DNA of 64,000 bases. It comes from Miscanthus floridulus. Taxonomy: Eukaryota; Streptophyta; Magnoliopsida; Poales; Poaceae. A program made the position numbers and the translations under genes. The DNA is taken from NCBI RefSeq assembly GCF_019320115.1, contig NC_089584.1:72261533-72325532 (forward strand). The letters are read 5' to 3'. Below, piece after piece: positions 19,816-31,938 of the stretch; the stretch's first letter is position 1; the number at the start of each line of letters is the position of its first letter. The notes below the pieces were generated by a model, which worked only from the letters and a program-made list of their open reading frames with translations, had not been told where the DNA came from and did no database searches.

Positions 19816-22800
19816 TGTAACAGAACCGACCAAATCATAAGAACGTAAGTACAAAAACAATCACCGAAGCGATCAAATTCCTGTACTTAAGCTCCCATAA
19901 TCCCGGTAGTCCGGAAATCACGAAGGATTTCAACCAACTCTCGACATACAAACCAAGATCGTAATGATTCAACACAACACATCATCTGTTACAACATTTC
20001 ACAAGTAGCATACGGATTACATCCATCAGAGTTGAAATAGAATATTACAAACCAAGTTTGAGTGTGCGGAAGCAACATAGTTTAGTACAAAACATCATAG
20101 TTTTCAAATACATTGCCAAGATCAGAGTCATGTCCCACAAAAGCATTATCAGGTACGAGAACTAGTAGAAACCGCGCCCAACGGTCTAGTCTTCATCCCC
20201 AGCAGGGAGAAGGCAGTACTTGCAGCAACCAAAGTAGAACTGGTCATCTGCAACAGGTGGGAAATAAACCCTGAGTACGAGAAGGTACTCAGCTAGACTT
20301 ACCCGACAAAACAGAAATAAAGACACCAAGGATCATGCAAGGCTTTTCAGGTGGGCTAGCTTGACACAGTTGCATAAAAGAGCTTATGACTACAGTAACC
20401 AGTTTAAACTTAGCATCAAGCTATCATTATTTACCTGTCCACTAGATTAGCACCTGTACTAGAGCACTCACTTATTAGGAGCAAACAGTATTAACCATAG
20501 CAGGTATAATAAGGCTGTCATCATCATATCATCATTTCCGAACCATTAAGTTATTAAGTGTATCTACATTGGAGATAAGCCCGTCAAGTTCTCACTAACC
20601 GGGAGAGACGGCGATTCGAATCGAATTACAACTCAGCTGAGGGGGTATTCCTAACCCTCACCCTGGCATACTTTGCAAGAGTAGCCGTGGGTCACCTTTG
20701 GGACATCTCAGGAACCAAATTCGCGGGTTCGATCAGCGCCAGCACTCTCAGGGATTACCCTTCTGCCAGGACGATCAGGACTTTTAAATCACCTGCCCTT
20801 GGACTCACGCCTACGGCTCCCTTCCGAGGCGCACTTTATACTTATCGACTCCCGGCCTGAGGTGAGCTACTCGGCTTCGCGGTCGGTCATCGGGCCGGCC
20901 AACTAAGAGAGAGGCATGCGTTCAACATGAACAGGAAAGGCTCCAAGATCCAGTCCTTAATCGACACAGACGGAGTCACTGCAAACCGGCAAGTCTCCGT
21001 CCGGTCTTCATTTCAAATTAAGACTGGTTCTTTTCCACGATAGCAAATATAGCCAACCGTGCCACATGTATCATCCTATATCTCGCAGGTGACAGGAAAT
21101 CACCCGACTTCTACCGAGTTTAAGCAGGGCTAAGCACTACTCGAGCCTGAGCTACATAGGATTCAGGATAACAATATCTGGACAAGGAATGGGTAACCAA
21201 TGCAGCAAGTGTTTGCATCCAACACCTAAACTTAATGCAACAATATATGTAATAATAATACTGTAACTGCAGTTCGGAAAATAGGAGGCTTAATATGCTC
21301 CGGGGCTTGCCTTTCACAAAGTTGCAAGGACGGTGGTCAGGGCACTCAACGGCGACCTCGTCTGGCACTTCTCCTGAAGGCTGCTCCTCCTAATCTCCGG
21401 TGTCGGCTGCTGCTGCTCGTTCAGTTCCTCGAATTCCAGCAGGGTTACTCCTTCCGGTACACCTATTGCATGCCGATGCAAACGATGAATATCATGGATG
21501 CATAAGGAATGACGTGATGCTCATGATGAATGAATCACAGTGAGTGTTTACGAAAGTATTACTGGACACTCGTTTACCGAGTACTTAGCTCTATTCAAAT
21601 CACTTTAAGCATGTATCCAACTTAACTTAAATAACAAGAGCAACTTACCTAATTTGCATAACCTAAGATAAAGATGCTCATCTTCAGTTAAAGGCCTAAC
21701 ACCTAGGAACAGTACCATGAACTTAGAATAGTAAAGACATACTTAATATAGCAGTTAAAGTTTCATATGCAACAAGTAGTCACTTAATTCTATCATAACC
21801 AGAGTTCTATAACTCCAAATGACTTGCAAGAGAACATTCTGGAAAGCTTATGAAATTCTCTACAATTCATTGGTAAACATCAAAGCATGATTCTGAAGTT
21901 GACCAACTCCAATTCTAGAAAATCTAGAATCTGTCCAGAATTGACAGGGTTACTAACTTAATTATTTAATGATGATGCAAAAGCCAAATTTGACCAAACA
22001 AAGTTTACCAACTTGTTTTTCATACCTAAGAAACATCAGAAAGTATAGTGCTAACTTCTAAATAAATTATTTAATATCCTTTTCCAATTTATTTAGTTAA
22101 TTAGGTGATTTAAGCAATATATAGTAAAACTATTCATAAAAATCTACAAAAATTACAGTAGCTATCTCATGCTTCACATAGACTACCATAAAAATTTCAA
22201 AGCCATTGGACCAACATAACTTGCTGTATCCAAAATAACAGATGACATGTCTATTTCTAGCATAATTAAGAAACCTTATTAAAAAGTGTCAAGCAACAGA
22301 TTTCCCATTTTTCCTAGCATCCTTCTAGCATAAGAATAGCACCCATAAAATTTCTCCTTCACTGGATCTATAGAAAAATTATGAAAATTCCCACAAGATC
22401 CACCTATTAATAACAGGAAATTCTATAACTTAAAAACTACACATGCACTAGCTCTGAAATTTTTACCAGAGCTTCACCTAAGCAATAACAGACTGCCCAC
22501 CAAATTTCATAATTTTTGGACCATAGAAACTCAAGATAAAATTCAAACAAGTTTGCATGCTTCTAAAAACACATTTCAAACTCCTATTTAATTCATCAAA
22601 AATTTCTAAAACATGTGCTCATATAATATTTTTGTTAAATACTAGACATGACCAGGAACCCAACAAAATTAGAACCATAGCATTTGGATCTATATACTAG
22701 GAGCTACATATTTATGAATAACAACACAATTCGGTGAAATAATAAAGTAAACAAAATAAGAAAGACCTAGATCTACTGCAGTTGGGCCGGCCCGAGGAAA

Positions 22801-24521
22801 CGGCGGCCCGCGAGCACACAGGCGCGGCCCAAGACGCGGCTTGGCCCACGCTGGGCTCCCGCCTGATCTTGGCGACTGACGTGCGGGACCCGGTGTCCGC
22901 CAACCCCACCCGTCAGCGAGATGAAGACAGGGGAGACGGCTCCACCGGCGCGGCGACGGGGAAACTCGCCGACGGCGACTCCTCCGGCGAATTGGACAGC
23001 ACCTGCGTGCTCCCCAAGTTCCCACGCGTCGATTGACCTACAAATCCGAAGCTCTAGCGGTCCTTAGGTGCTCCGGCCACGGAGCGCGGCGACTCGGCCA
23101 TGGCGCACGGCGGCGCTCGGCCGTGTCCCGGCGCGGCTGGACCAGCATTGGTGGTAGCATCAACACCAAAGCAACTACACGTGATGGAGAAGGCTAAACA
23201 CGAGCTAAGAATGGAGGAGGGGAATGGTGCTGTGCTGGCCACGGTGAGGTCACCGGCGCGGCCATGGCGCACGGTGTAGGAAAGGTCACAGCGACCTTAC
23301 CCAAGCGCTAATAGCCCGGCTAAATGGTGGAGAAGGTCGCGAGGAACACCACGGAGCTACGACGAAGACGTAGCGCGTGTTTTCCTAGTGGCGCTCGAGC
23401 TCGGCGACGACAAAGCAGGAGCGGCGATGGCAGAGCGGCGGCTTGCTTGCTGTGGCGAGCGGAGAAATGAGAAAAAGGATGGCGAGTGCGTCGGGCAGGC
23501 GTGGGGTGGCTTCAAGGCGCGGCTGCGACGGCAGAACGCGTACGGCGCGTGGCCAGCGCGGTCAGCCGGCCGTCGACGCGCGGCGCACACGCGTCCGGCG
23601 CTTTCTGAACCCGGTCGGCCATGTTCACTGAATCGTTCTTCTGAAAACGCGATTCAGTCATCGTCGAAGGTGACTGACAGAGCATGTTTGACGATCATGT
23701 ACTCCTAATACGTGGCGATCCAGGTTAAGGAGTAGTTAGCAAAGTTGGAGACCTACATGAGTACTATAAGTTTGCTAATTGGAGCTTGAACTAGTTTGGC
23801 TTGGTTAGTGAGATACAGTGCTCCAAACACCAGCTCATGAAACTGAAATCTGCTTGGGACTTAGAAAAATTTGCTAAGTATGAAATCAGCATGTGCATCT
23901 GACTTGTGGGCCATGTTTGAGCATGTTCTAACCATTTTCATGAATTGGTCATAAAACAACTTTTGTTCCTTGATAAATTAGCTACAACTTTGGTAAAGAG
24001 TGCACAGCCATGCAAAGCCTCTAAGTTGGTCTTTTGAATCAGTCAAACTGTGAGACTCCTAGGGTCAATTCAAGTCAAACTTGCACTTGAGGGCATTTTG
24101 GTCATTTTGATCTACATGAACAATGTTCCAACAAGTAACCTAAGTGTAGTTAAGGTGTATTAGACCATAATCAACCACTTTACAAACTTGTTATACCACT
24201 TCTAATGATCACATGGAATAAAACAACTAAAATAAACAATTCAATCATATGTTGCAATGAAATGTTTCATATGTTTCATGGCTTGGTTGCTATTTTACAC
24301 TTGTCATATTTCTATCATGTTGCCATGTTTCATGGTATAAGAATTTCATGTAACATTCACATGTTGCACTACTATCATTCATAAGCACTCAAGTACGAAA
24401 CACATACAATTTCAAATGTTGCATATGTATGTTTCAATGATAATGACATGATGATATAGATAATGCACATGCTTATGAAATGACATGCAATTAGTGGAAG
24501 CCAAACACCTAGGGTGTTACA
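19816..24521 (-). repeat. 5' LTR of chromovirus A
   Basis: 4,706 bp, nearly identical to 8957-13663. By eye the differences are scattered, mostly single-base: for example AGCTTCAAGC/AGCATCAAGC, GACATGATGC/GACGTGATGC, and a small cluster at 23405-23412. Confidence 0.97.
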
Positions 24522-24526
24522 AGGAT
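24522..24526. repeat. Target-site duplication AGGAT, right
   Basis: Pairs with 8952-8956. Confidence 0.95.
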
Positions 24527-26239
24527 AGTTCCAATGTAACTTGGCTTGTTCTCTTTCATACCTCTCTTCTTTGCACTGACTCTCATATTCTTCTTTGTCA
24601 AGCCGGCACTGGTAGTCCTTCTCCTTCTGGTGTTGCCACTTGTTCAACAATATTCTAGAAGTCACACAAGGATGCATAGCACTAGCTCTAGATGTCTCAC
24701 CTTGTTCATATCGGCTCTTTTGCTGATCATGTTGCTGCTTAGCTTCTTTATACTCATTAGCTGATATCTAAACCTTGGGGTCAACTGACCCATCTTCTTT
24801 GGCCTTAACTGACGTCAAGACCTTCACCTTTCCTTTGCCCAACTAAAATTCTACCATATGTACCCCTAGGAAAGGATGCTTCTCTATGCCCATTATTGGT
24901 TTCTTGGCTAGCTCAAACTTGATCTTTCCTTGTTCGATGGCCTTCTGAATATGTAAGCGGAAGATTCTACACTCATTAGTGTTATGATTAGTGGCATTGT
25001 GAAACTTATAGTATTTCTTTCCTTTAAGTATCTTAGCTGAAGGGATCACATGATTTGTAGGTAACTTCACCTGCTTCTTCTCTAGGAGCAAATCAAAGAT
25101 CTTATCAGCCTCCTTAACATCAAAGTCATAGGCATTTTTTGTCTCTCTCACCCATGGACAAGATACAGGAGCCTTGCCCCATGTCCACTCAGTGGTTGCA
25201 ACTTCTAGATCGTCTTCATCAGAGTCTACATCATATGAATTAGACATAGTAGCAGTACCCTTTAAATACTTCTCTTTGCATAGGGAACGATGCTGACTCT
25301 CAAAAGCAGACACCCTCTAAACTAGGTGGGGCCAAACTCTCAAATTCTTGGCCATCAAACTTTTCTCTAATTAATGGAGACATCCCTTAAAGGGCTAATT
25401 CAGCTAATTGACCATCAGACAGATTTAATGAGTAGCAATGGCTCCTTACTTCTCTGAATCTTTGAATGAACTCAGAGCCTAACTCATTGTTTCTCTACCT
25501 CATGCTTATTAGATCTATGATCTTCTTCTCTCCTATCCCACTATAGAAGTATGCATGGAACTTGTTCTCTAAATTGGCCCATCTAGTGATTGAGTTGGGT
25601 TCAAGTGATGAGAACCAACTGAAGGCCAATCCAGACAGGGACAAGGGGAAGAATCTAACTTTATGTGCCTCCTCAATAGATGTATCTCTAAGTTGAATGA
25701 GATAGCGGCTACTATATTCCATGGTTGTCATCTCATCTATCCCAGTAAATTTGGAGAAATCTAGGACTCTGTAGCATGTAGGGAGTTGCACGATATCATA
25801 CCAGGCCAGGTATGGGCGCTGGTAAGAGCCAACCTATCCTTTAGGCTTTCGACCAAACTGGCTCTACTTCACAATAGTTATTCTATTAACAAACTCATCA
25901 GCATCCATTCCAGTGACTCCTTGTCTTGGCTACCCTTGAGTTTGAGCCTGAGAGCCATGCACTTGAACTTGTTGACCCTGAGCCAGAGACTATTTCCCTT
26001 AGACCTGAGATTGCTAGAGTTGTTGCGCATTATAACTGTAAGGATTCTGATACCTAGGGTGTGGCATAAGCTCATACATGCTGGCATCAAAAACTAGGTG
26101 ATATCCTTCTAGATAGTCGATCTAAGCATTATGAGTTGCATACCCTTGCAATCGAATATTGAAGTAGTTGGGATCAACATTCTTGATGATCCTCTACACG
26201 AATGGAGCAATTTTATATGTTGACTGAAGCATTTGATAG
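24527..26239 (-). pseudogene. Outer Tat gag, middle part
   Basis: On the minus strand this codes for the capsid-like core LPTCYRVLDFSKFTGIDE ... FFPLSLSGLAFSWFSSL ... KFHAYFYSG (25495-25791). After that come YDFDVKEADKIFDLLLEKKQ and a CRIF-containing region (24843-25313), then VTSRILLNKWQ (near 24650). Each block has a direct counterpart in the inner Tat gag at 33230-35354. A Gln-rich stretch near 25945-26030 has four stops (three TAG, one TAA), all where CAG or CAA fits. The piece is bounded by the inner Tat insertion on the right and chromovirus A on the left. It is not functional. Confidence 0.82.
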
Positions 26240-26244
26240 GAAGT
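26240..26244. repeat. Target-site duplication GAAGT, left
   Basis: Matches 37490-37494 on the other side of the inner Tat element. Confidence 0.93.
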
Positions 26245-27602
26245 TGTTGACACAAAATGTGACGCACTGTGCCTCACAAACAGCAAGCCGAAAAGCAGTA
26301 GCTTCAATCGGGTTCCTGGGTGTTTCGTGATCCGGAAGCGTGCCAGTCAGTTTGACCTGAAAAACTAACAAGGGATAAAACAATTAAATGTCAAACCGGA
26401 ACATGTCGGGTGATACCGGACAGTTCCACATATACGGCCCTGAAGCCACTTACAACGACATACGGCTATAGAGAGCTGTCTGCCAACAAGTTCATAAACC
26501 ATTCAGGCTAACCGTAAGGTGAATGCACGTAAAGACCTAATTGCCGAATGCATGTGCATGGGAAGACATGTTTGAAACAAGTGAAATTAATTATGAGTTA
26601 ATGCATAACCAAGCTCGGTAATCCAGCCGAATTGGGGTCCACGAAGAAGGAACATACAAATAAAAACGATTAAACTAAACCAAAACATGCATCTGCCGCA
26701 CGACACCTAGTTTCGTTAGAGCTTAAACGTGATTAACATGCATGAACCCGCAACATGTGACAATCTAGATTAAAGCAATTCAGCCATTATGAGCATGTTA
26801 TCTATTTAGCAATGATCGTTGAAGCACGAATAAAACCACAAGAGAGATAAGGCCGAACAATATCAATCTAGATTGGGCAGAAGTGTGTTACAAATATATG
26901 AAAGGTTTAAAACATGCAACACTGGATAACTTAATGAATCTATTTAGATTTGCCATATCTAATATAGAGCCGATAACTATCTCGCTTTCACTAAGCATAT
27001 TGAGCAAACGCCTGCCGCACGGTATTTACTCATAAACAAAGCATAAGCGAAGACTTCTTGATTGTCAAGCAAAGATCCGCCGCACGACCATTGAAAACAA
27101 ACAAGACTACTTGCATCACGTCTAAATCCACCGCATGATACTAAACATGATAACAAGGTTGTCGGAACTTACGGAGGTCGACGGATCGATGATTCCTCTC
27201 GAAGAACTCGACGACACGACAAAAAGGACTCGAAAGTTGGCACGGGGCCGGTTGTATTGATTTGGTTGTGTACCCTTATTACAATGGTCGAGGGTCAATA
27301 TTTATACCCTAGACAAAATGTGAGTCCTTAAGGACTACGATTTACAAAGGAACTTCTAAACAAACTTGGAAACTTACGATTCCTTACCCTAAACTTATAG
27401 ATTCCTTTATTAATACAACTCTCATCTTTCCGATCGGTCTTGCCTGCCATCTTCTGTTTTCCCGAATGGAGTTACCGCCTTCCAGAGTAACCGACCGCAC
27501 AAGCATTTAGCCGACCGCTTGTGTTGTTTGCCGAACACCCTTCTTCCCGCATGTGGGTCTTACCTGTCATCTTCCAGAATCGACCAAAATCCAGTGTTAA
27601 CA
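26245..27602 (-). repeat. 3' LTR of inner Tat element
   Basis: 1,358 bp, matching 36140-37489 with few changes. It begins TGTTGACACAAAATGTGACG and ends CAGTGTTAACA on the plus strand. It shares short blocks with the outer Tat LTR, for example AGCGTGCCAGTCAGTTTGACC, so the two are related families. Confidence 0.95.
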
Positions 27603-27620
27603 CATGCCCCCTCAATTTCA
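27603..27620 (-). promoter_or_regulatory. Polypurine tract of inner Tat element
   Basis: GAAATTGAGGGGGCATGT on the minus strand, adjoining the 3' LTR. Confidence 0.8.
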
Positions 27621-27752
27621 GGATAAAAGTTGTTTTATTCTGAAATTGACCACAAGCTCTTTCATCCTCCTAGGTCATCACCGTTCAAAACCGTAGCCGC
27701 TACCCAAAAATTCAAGCTTTCAGCGCAACTTCGGACCTCCTTCAAATCTTCA

Positions 27753-30700
27753 ATGGTGACCCAAGATGAAATCCCAGAGGTAAACTTTACTTATATTCGG
27801 CAACTTTCGTCTTATCCTCCTGCTCTTCTTCTGATTTACTCCCCTCTGATTTCAATCGTCTTCTAAAGGAATACAAGAGCCAGATTTTGATCCCCTATGC
27901 TGCCAACCCCGACTCCTATTTCCTCGGCCCAATGGGAAATCCTGACTGCTTCTGAAATCATTGAGAAGGAAACCCAAAGAATTCCTTTCAAGTCTGGGAT
28001 CACCTCGTCAAACCGATGGCCAAACATGTTCAAAAATTGGCCATTTCCCCCAATCACCGGATGGCGTAACTGGTACAGGAGAATGCTGGAGAAAAGCAGC
28101 AGCCACTGGGAAAGTCAGGACATCAGTCATTGTCTGGAATTATCTTTAGCAGAGACACCCAGGAATGACTCCCTTCTGATAGCAGCTTCTCATTTTTGGT
28201 CTGACGCCATCAATGCCTTTATCTTTGGTCATGGTATTATGACCATCACTCTAGCCGACGTATTCATGATGACTGGCTTGAATGTGTCATTGCCAGTATA
28301 TCCCTACAAATACAAGAGCAAAAGTAACCAAAGAGCCGTCAGCTCTGGATGTGGATGGGTCAGACATATTCAGAACTACATGAATGCATCTGGCGCCGTC
28401 TCTGACAAAGAGTTGAAAGCCTTCATGAATATGTGGCTATGCAGATTCATCTTCTGTGGAAAATCCAATGAACCAACCCTGAATCACATGGTAATGGCTG
28501 AAGACTTAGCTGCAGGCACTCAGATCCCACTAGGCAAATATCTCTTAGGGTCTGCTTATCATATGATGCATCAGATCACCCTTCAGATGCGCCAAGGTGG
28601 AGAAATTTCTTGTGTGAATGGTCCCTGGCTGGCTAATTCAAATGTGGCTCCAACTATATATGCATCAGATAACCCCTGTGAGCCTCTTCAACCTAAGTTT
28701 CCCCTTCAGTTAACTATGCTGAAGGCAGCACAGCAAAGGTTAAGGCTTGTCAGACTTACGGGGAAGCAGCAGCATCTATAAGCATTGATATAGACATTGG
28801 TCATTTCTTCAAGCTATTTTTCAAAGGATTCGGCAATGTGCTCTGGTTTCCTTACAGAGAAAATGAAGATCTGACTTTGCCCTGCAAGTTTCAGCTATGA
28901 AATTGGTTGTTCAGGCCAAGAATCCATAGAGATTTTCAACTCCTTTATCAAACCTTGCACTTTGCCAGCCGAATTTCATCATGGGAGATTAGTACAATCC
29001 ACCTATGAATTCTATTATCCAAACATGGTGGCAGACAATTAGGATGTGGCCAACTGCCTCCAAAATTCCTCTTCTCAACAATCATAAAGTCAAGGGAAGT
29101 AATAACAGAAGGAATGGAAGCCAAGAAGGTCTTTGAATTAGGATGGGAATTGCCAATATACGAACCATCTCCATTTGGGCTAATAGATGTTGCTCATCCC
29201 TTCTTTGTTTCTTGGTGGCAAGAATGGCATGCTCATATCTTCAATATATCAGTTCATTCTTTATGCAAAAACTTGCAACCCGATTTTGCTTCTGATAGTG
29301 AGGTAATTTCATTATGCCCATCATTTCTTGTTCTTGAATTCACTTCTCATTTTAACATCTGGATCATGCACAGGATCTTGAGTTTACTCCCCCAACCAAA
29401 GCAATCCAGTACTATTCGGCTGGTCCCAAGCCTGCCCTAGGGTTTGATGCTCCAAACTTAAAGGAATTCATGAAAACTTCTGCAACTTTGGATTTAGCAC
29501 CTCTAAAGGCACTCATGAGAACTCCTGCTACTTCAGCTGCTGCATCTTCAAGAGGAAAAAGCAAAAGGAAAACACCTGAAAGTTTTCTCTTACCAAAAAA
29601 ACCAAGGACCAAGAAAGCCAGATTATCCCTTAAGGCATGAATCTTTTATTTTCTTATCAGGTCAACAATCTCACTTAGCAGTAAGCCTGACTACCTCTAT
29701 ATTCATTACTTCCATTGCAGCCACAAGTCGAAATTCCCACACTGGGCAATACCTCAGCGTCTGCAGAACTAACCCCTGAAGTTCCTACTGAAGATGAAGA
29801 AATTCATGATAGCGAAATTTCAGAGACTCATGAAGCTAAGGTTCAAAGGCTCATAAACCTGATGAGACTATAGGTAACATTAGTTCAACCAATTCTCCTT
29901 TTCTTTCTTTTTAATAACATCTACTCTCTTATGCTCATTCATCATTTACTTCACTGAAAATAGATGAAATCTTAGATGAACTGGCAAGGGAAACCTCTCC
30001 TGATCAAGCTCCAAACCTAGTCCCCTCTGAATCTTCAGCCAAGTTCCCCAGCAAGCCTAGGGTATAACCCATCCTGATGATCAATCATCTCAGCAGGTAA
30101 TCCTTTATTTTACACTATATTTTAGCAAAATTACCCAATCGGCTAACACCTTCTTTCTTTTCTTTTCTTTAGAAGAACATCGCTAAACCGACCACCAGTT
30201 ACTCCTTCTCTATTGAGGATTACATCATTGAGAAAGGTGAAGAGATTACTTCCCATCAATCCTTATCGCTGGAAAATCGGTCCCGGCTAAAAGAGGTGAT
30301 CATTCTGCTAAACAAGGATATCATCAGTCTGGTTCAGGATGCAGACCAGATAAAAGACCTCCTTGAACTTATTGATCAAGATATCCCATCTGCTCTCAAG
30401 GTTCCCCTAGAATCTGCAGCCCATCTTGATGACCATTTTGCTATGGTGAGAAGGGCAACCAAAAATATATCTTCGAGGACCGCTCTGTAGAAGGATAGAT
30501 CTCTGAAAAAGCTGGAGATTAAAGATCTTCACTCTCATATCTAGACTACGAGAAATTCCTTGGCAACCTTGGAGCCTGAACTGAAAGCCATGGAGGATGA
30601 AAAAAGCAGACTAGAAGCTCAACTAGCCGAACTGAATGCCAAAATTCAGTCTCACAGGGCCCATATAACTAACTTGCCGAAGAACATAGAAGCAGCTTTC

Positions 30701-30876
30701 ACTAAAGATAGCTTCGACCATCAAAGAAGATCAGCATATCAAGACTAAGCTATCCAGCATCCAGAGTTCTGAAGATGAAGATCAAAAAGTGCTAGATAAT
30801 GTTAGCCGAATCAGGACTGAGGCTATAGAGGCAATTAATCATCTTCTGAACCAGTAGACATTGGATTTGTAATAAA
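27753..30876 (+). pseudogene. Antisense plant mobile domain (PMD) gene inside the inner Tat element
   Basis: A plus-strand gene that begins about 150 bp after the LTR and ends at AATAAA (30871), convergent with the element's own pol. Exon 1 starts at ATG 27753; intron 1 is 27780-27868 (GT...AG). Exon 2 opens with QILIPYAANPDSYFLGPMG, then shifts frame near 27930 into a long open stretch (27897-28781). That stretch contains PPITGWRNWYRRML, the LADVFMMTGLNV block and KELKAFMNMWLCRFIF. Near 29030 a split frame gives ARQLGCGQLPPKF, like the ARQFGxxQ motif of PF10536. The 3' part (about 30170-30850) codes for a Glu/Lys/Leu-rich coiled coil (SRLEAQLAELNAKI). Several frameshifts and stops make it a probable pseudogene. 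PMD proteins such as MAIN and MAIL1 act in plant genome silencing and genome stability, and PMD is known from transposons. Confidence 0.8.
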
Positions 30877-31312
30877 CATAAGTGTGATATCTTCTTCCAT
30901 AGCAAAAACTTCCCTGACTCTCTCGATATCCAGAAGCAGCTTGAGCTAACTTATTTGCTTCTTCATTGCACTCTCTAGGGATATGATGCAAGGTCACTAC
31001 CAAAAAATTCTTCAAAAGTTCTCTACACTCCTCATAATATTCTCTTAATACATTGTTCTTGCATTCATACTGACCATTCAGTTGATTAATCACCAACTCA
31101 GAATCCCCAAAGATTTCAACAGCATCGGCCTTTACTTCTATAAGAAGCCGAAGCCCTCTAAGCAATGCTTCATACTCTGCCTGGTTGTTAGTAACACGAA
31201 ATTCAATAGGGACTACATACTCAAAAGTCTTTCCTTGTGGGGAAATCAAAAGAATACCAGCACCACCACCTTTGCTACAAGATGATCCATCGAAGAACAA
31301 GGCCCAAGGCAC
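30839..31312 (-). CDS. Second (archaeal-type) RNase H of inner Tat element
   Basis: An open frame of 157 codons. It starts PWALFFDGSSCSKGGGAGIL and has the acidic residues in order: Asp in FDGSS, Glu in QAEYEALLRGL, Asp in FGDSELVINQL. A third conserved region is HIPRECNEEANKLAQAA. This extra RNase H after the normal one is a mark of Tat elements and is thought to replace or aid RNA strand removal. It ends at 30839 and overlaps, tail to tail, the end of the plus-strand PMD gene (AATAAA 30871). Integrase should follow but does not. Confidence 0.85.
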   Translation of the reverse strand: MPWALFFDGSSCSKGGGAGILLISPQGKTFEYVVPIEFRVTNNQAEYEALLRGLRLLIEVKADAVEIFGDSELVINQLNGQYECKNNVLREYYEECRELLKNFLVVTLHHIPRECNEEANKLAQAASGYRESQGSFCYGRRYHTYVYYKSNVYWFRR

Positions 31313-31377
31313 AATGCTTATCGCCTCAACAGAAAGATCCTGATGTTGGGTAATAAAATTAGCAATAATTTGACCCT

Positions 31378-31938
31378 TTACCTGCCTTTAGCCGATTCAT
31401 ATCTTAAATTAAATTCTGACAATGCTAAAATCCATTTGCCAATTCTTCCATTCAAAATTGGCATCGATAGCATATGTTTGATCACATCAAAACCAGAAAC
31501 TACCACGCATTCGGCATTCAACAAATAGTGCCGAGATTTGATACATGAATAATACACGCACAAGCAAAGTTTTTCTATAGCCGAGTACCTTGTTTTCGGG
31601 TCTAGCAGCTTTCGGCTAAGATAAGCTATGACTCTTTCTTTTCCTTCAAACTCTTGCATAAGGGCCGATCCTATCGTTAGGCTATCGGCCGCCACATACA
31701 ACTTAAAAGGCTTGTCAAGTTGTGGAGGTACCAGCACAGGTGGTGCCTTCATATATTGCTTGATCTCATCAAAAGCCTTTTGTTGCACGTCGCCCCATAC
31801 AAATTTTTGATCTTTCTTGAGCTTTAATAACGGAGAAAAAGGTAAAACTCTCTCTGATAGATTGGATATGAATCTTCTTACAAAGTTGATTTTGCCTAAC
31901 AATGATTGTAATTCTAGTGAGATTAGTTGGCGGCACAA
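31378..31938 (-). pseudogene. RT thumb/connection and first RNase H of inner Tat element
   Basis: 186 codons: SLLGKINFVRRFISNLSE (RT C-terminus), then the Ty3 RNase H with FKLYVAADSLTIGSALMQ, ERVIAYLSRKLL and CVYYSCIKSRHYL. The first catalytic Asp is kept in AADS. It is out of frame with the RT palm at about 31930 and with the second RNase H downstream at about 31370, so translation as one polyprotein is not possible without frameshifts. Confidence 0.82.

Larger units (their letters stand above)
8957..24521 (-). mobile_element. Chromovirus A (Tekay/Del-like Ty3), near-complete, minus strand
   Basis: A 15,565-bp LTR retrotransposon with 4.7-kb LTRs, TSD AGGAT, a tRNA-Met-type primer site, orf0, gag-pol and a C-terminal chromodomain. 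On the minus strand the order is 5' LTR (19816-24521), orf0 (18476-19060), gag-PR-RT (15590-18067), RNase H (15262-15543), integrase-chromodomain (13686-15305), 3' LTR (8957-13663). The LTRs differ by only about 15-20 changes by eye, so the insertion is recent. Pol is broken only by two small frameshifts, near 15589 and 15325. The RIRE3-like layout with an ORF upstream of gag is known in grass chromoviruses. Confidence 0.95.
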
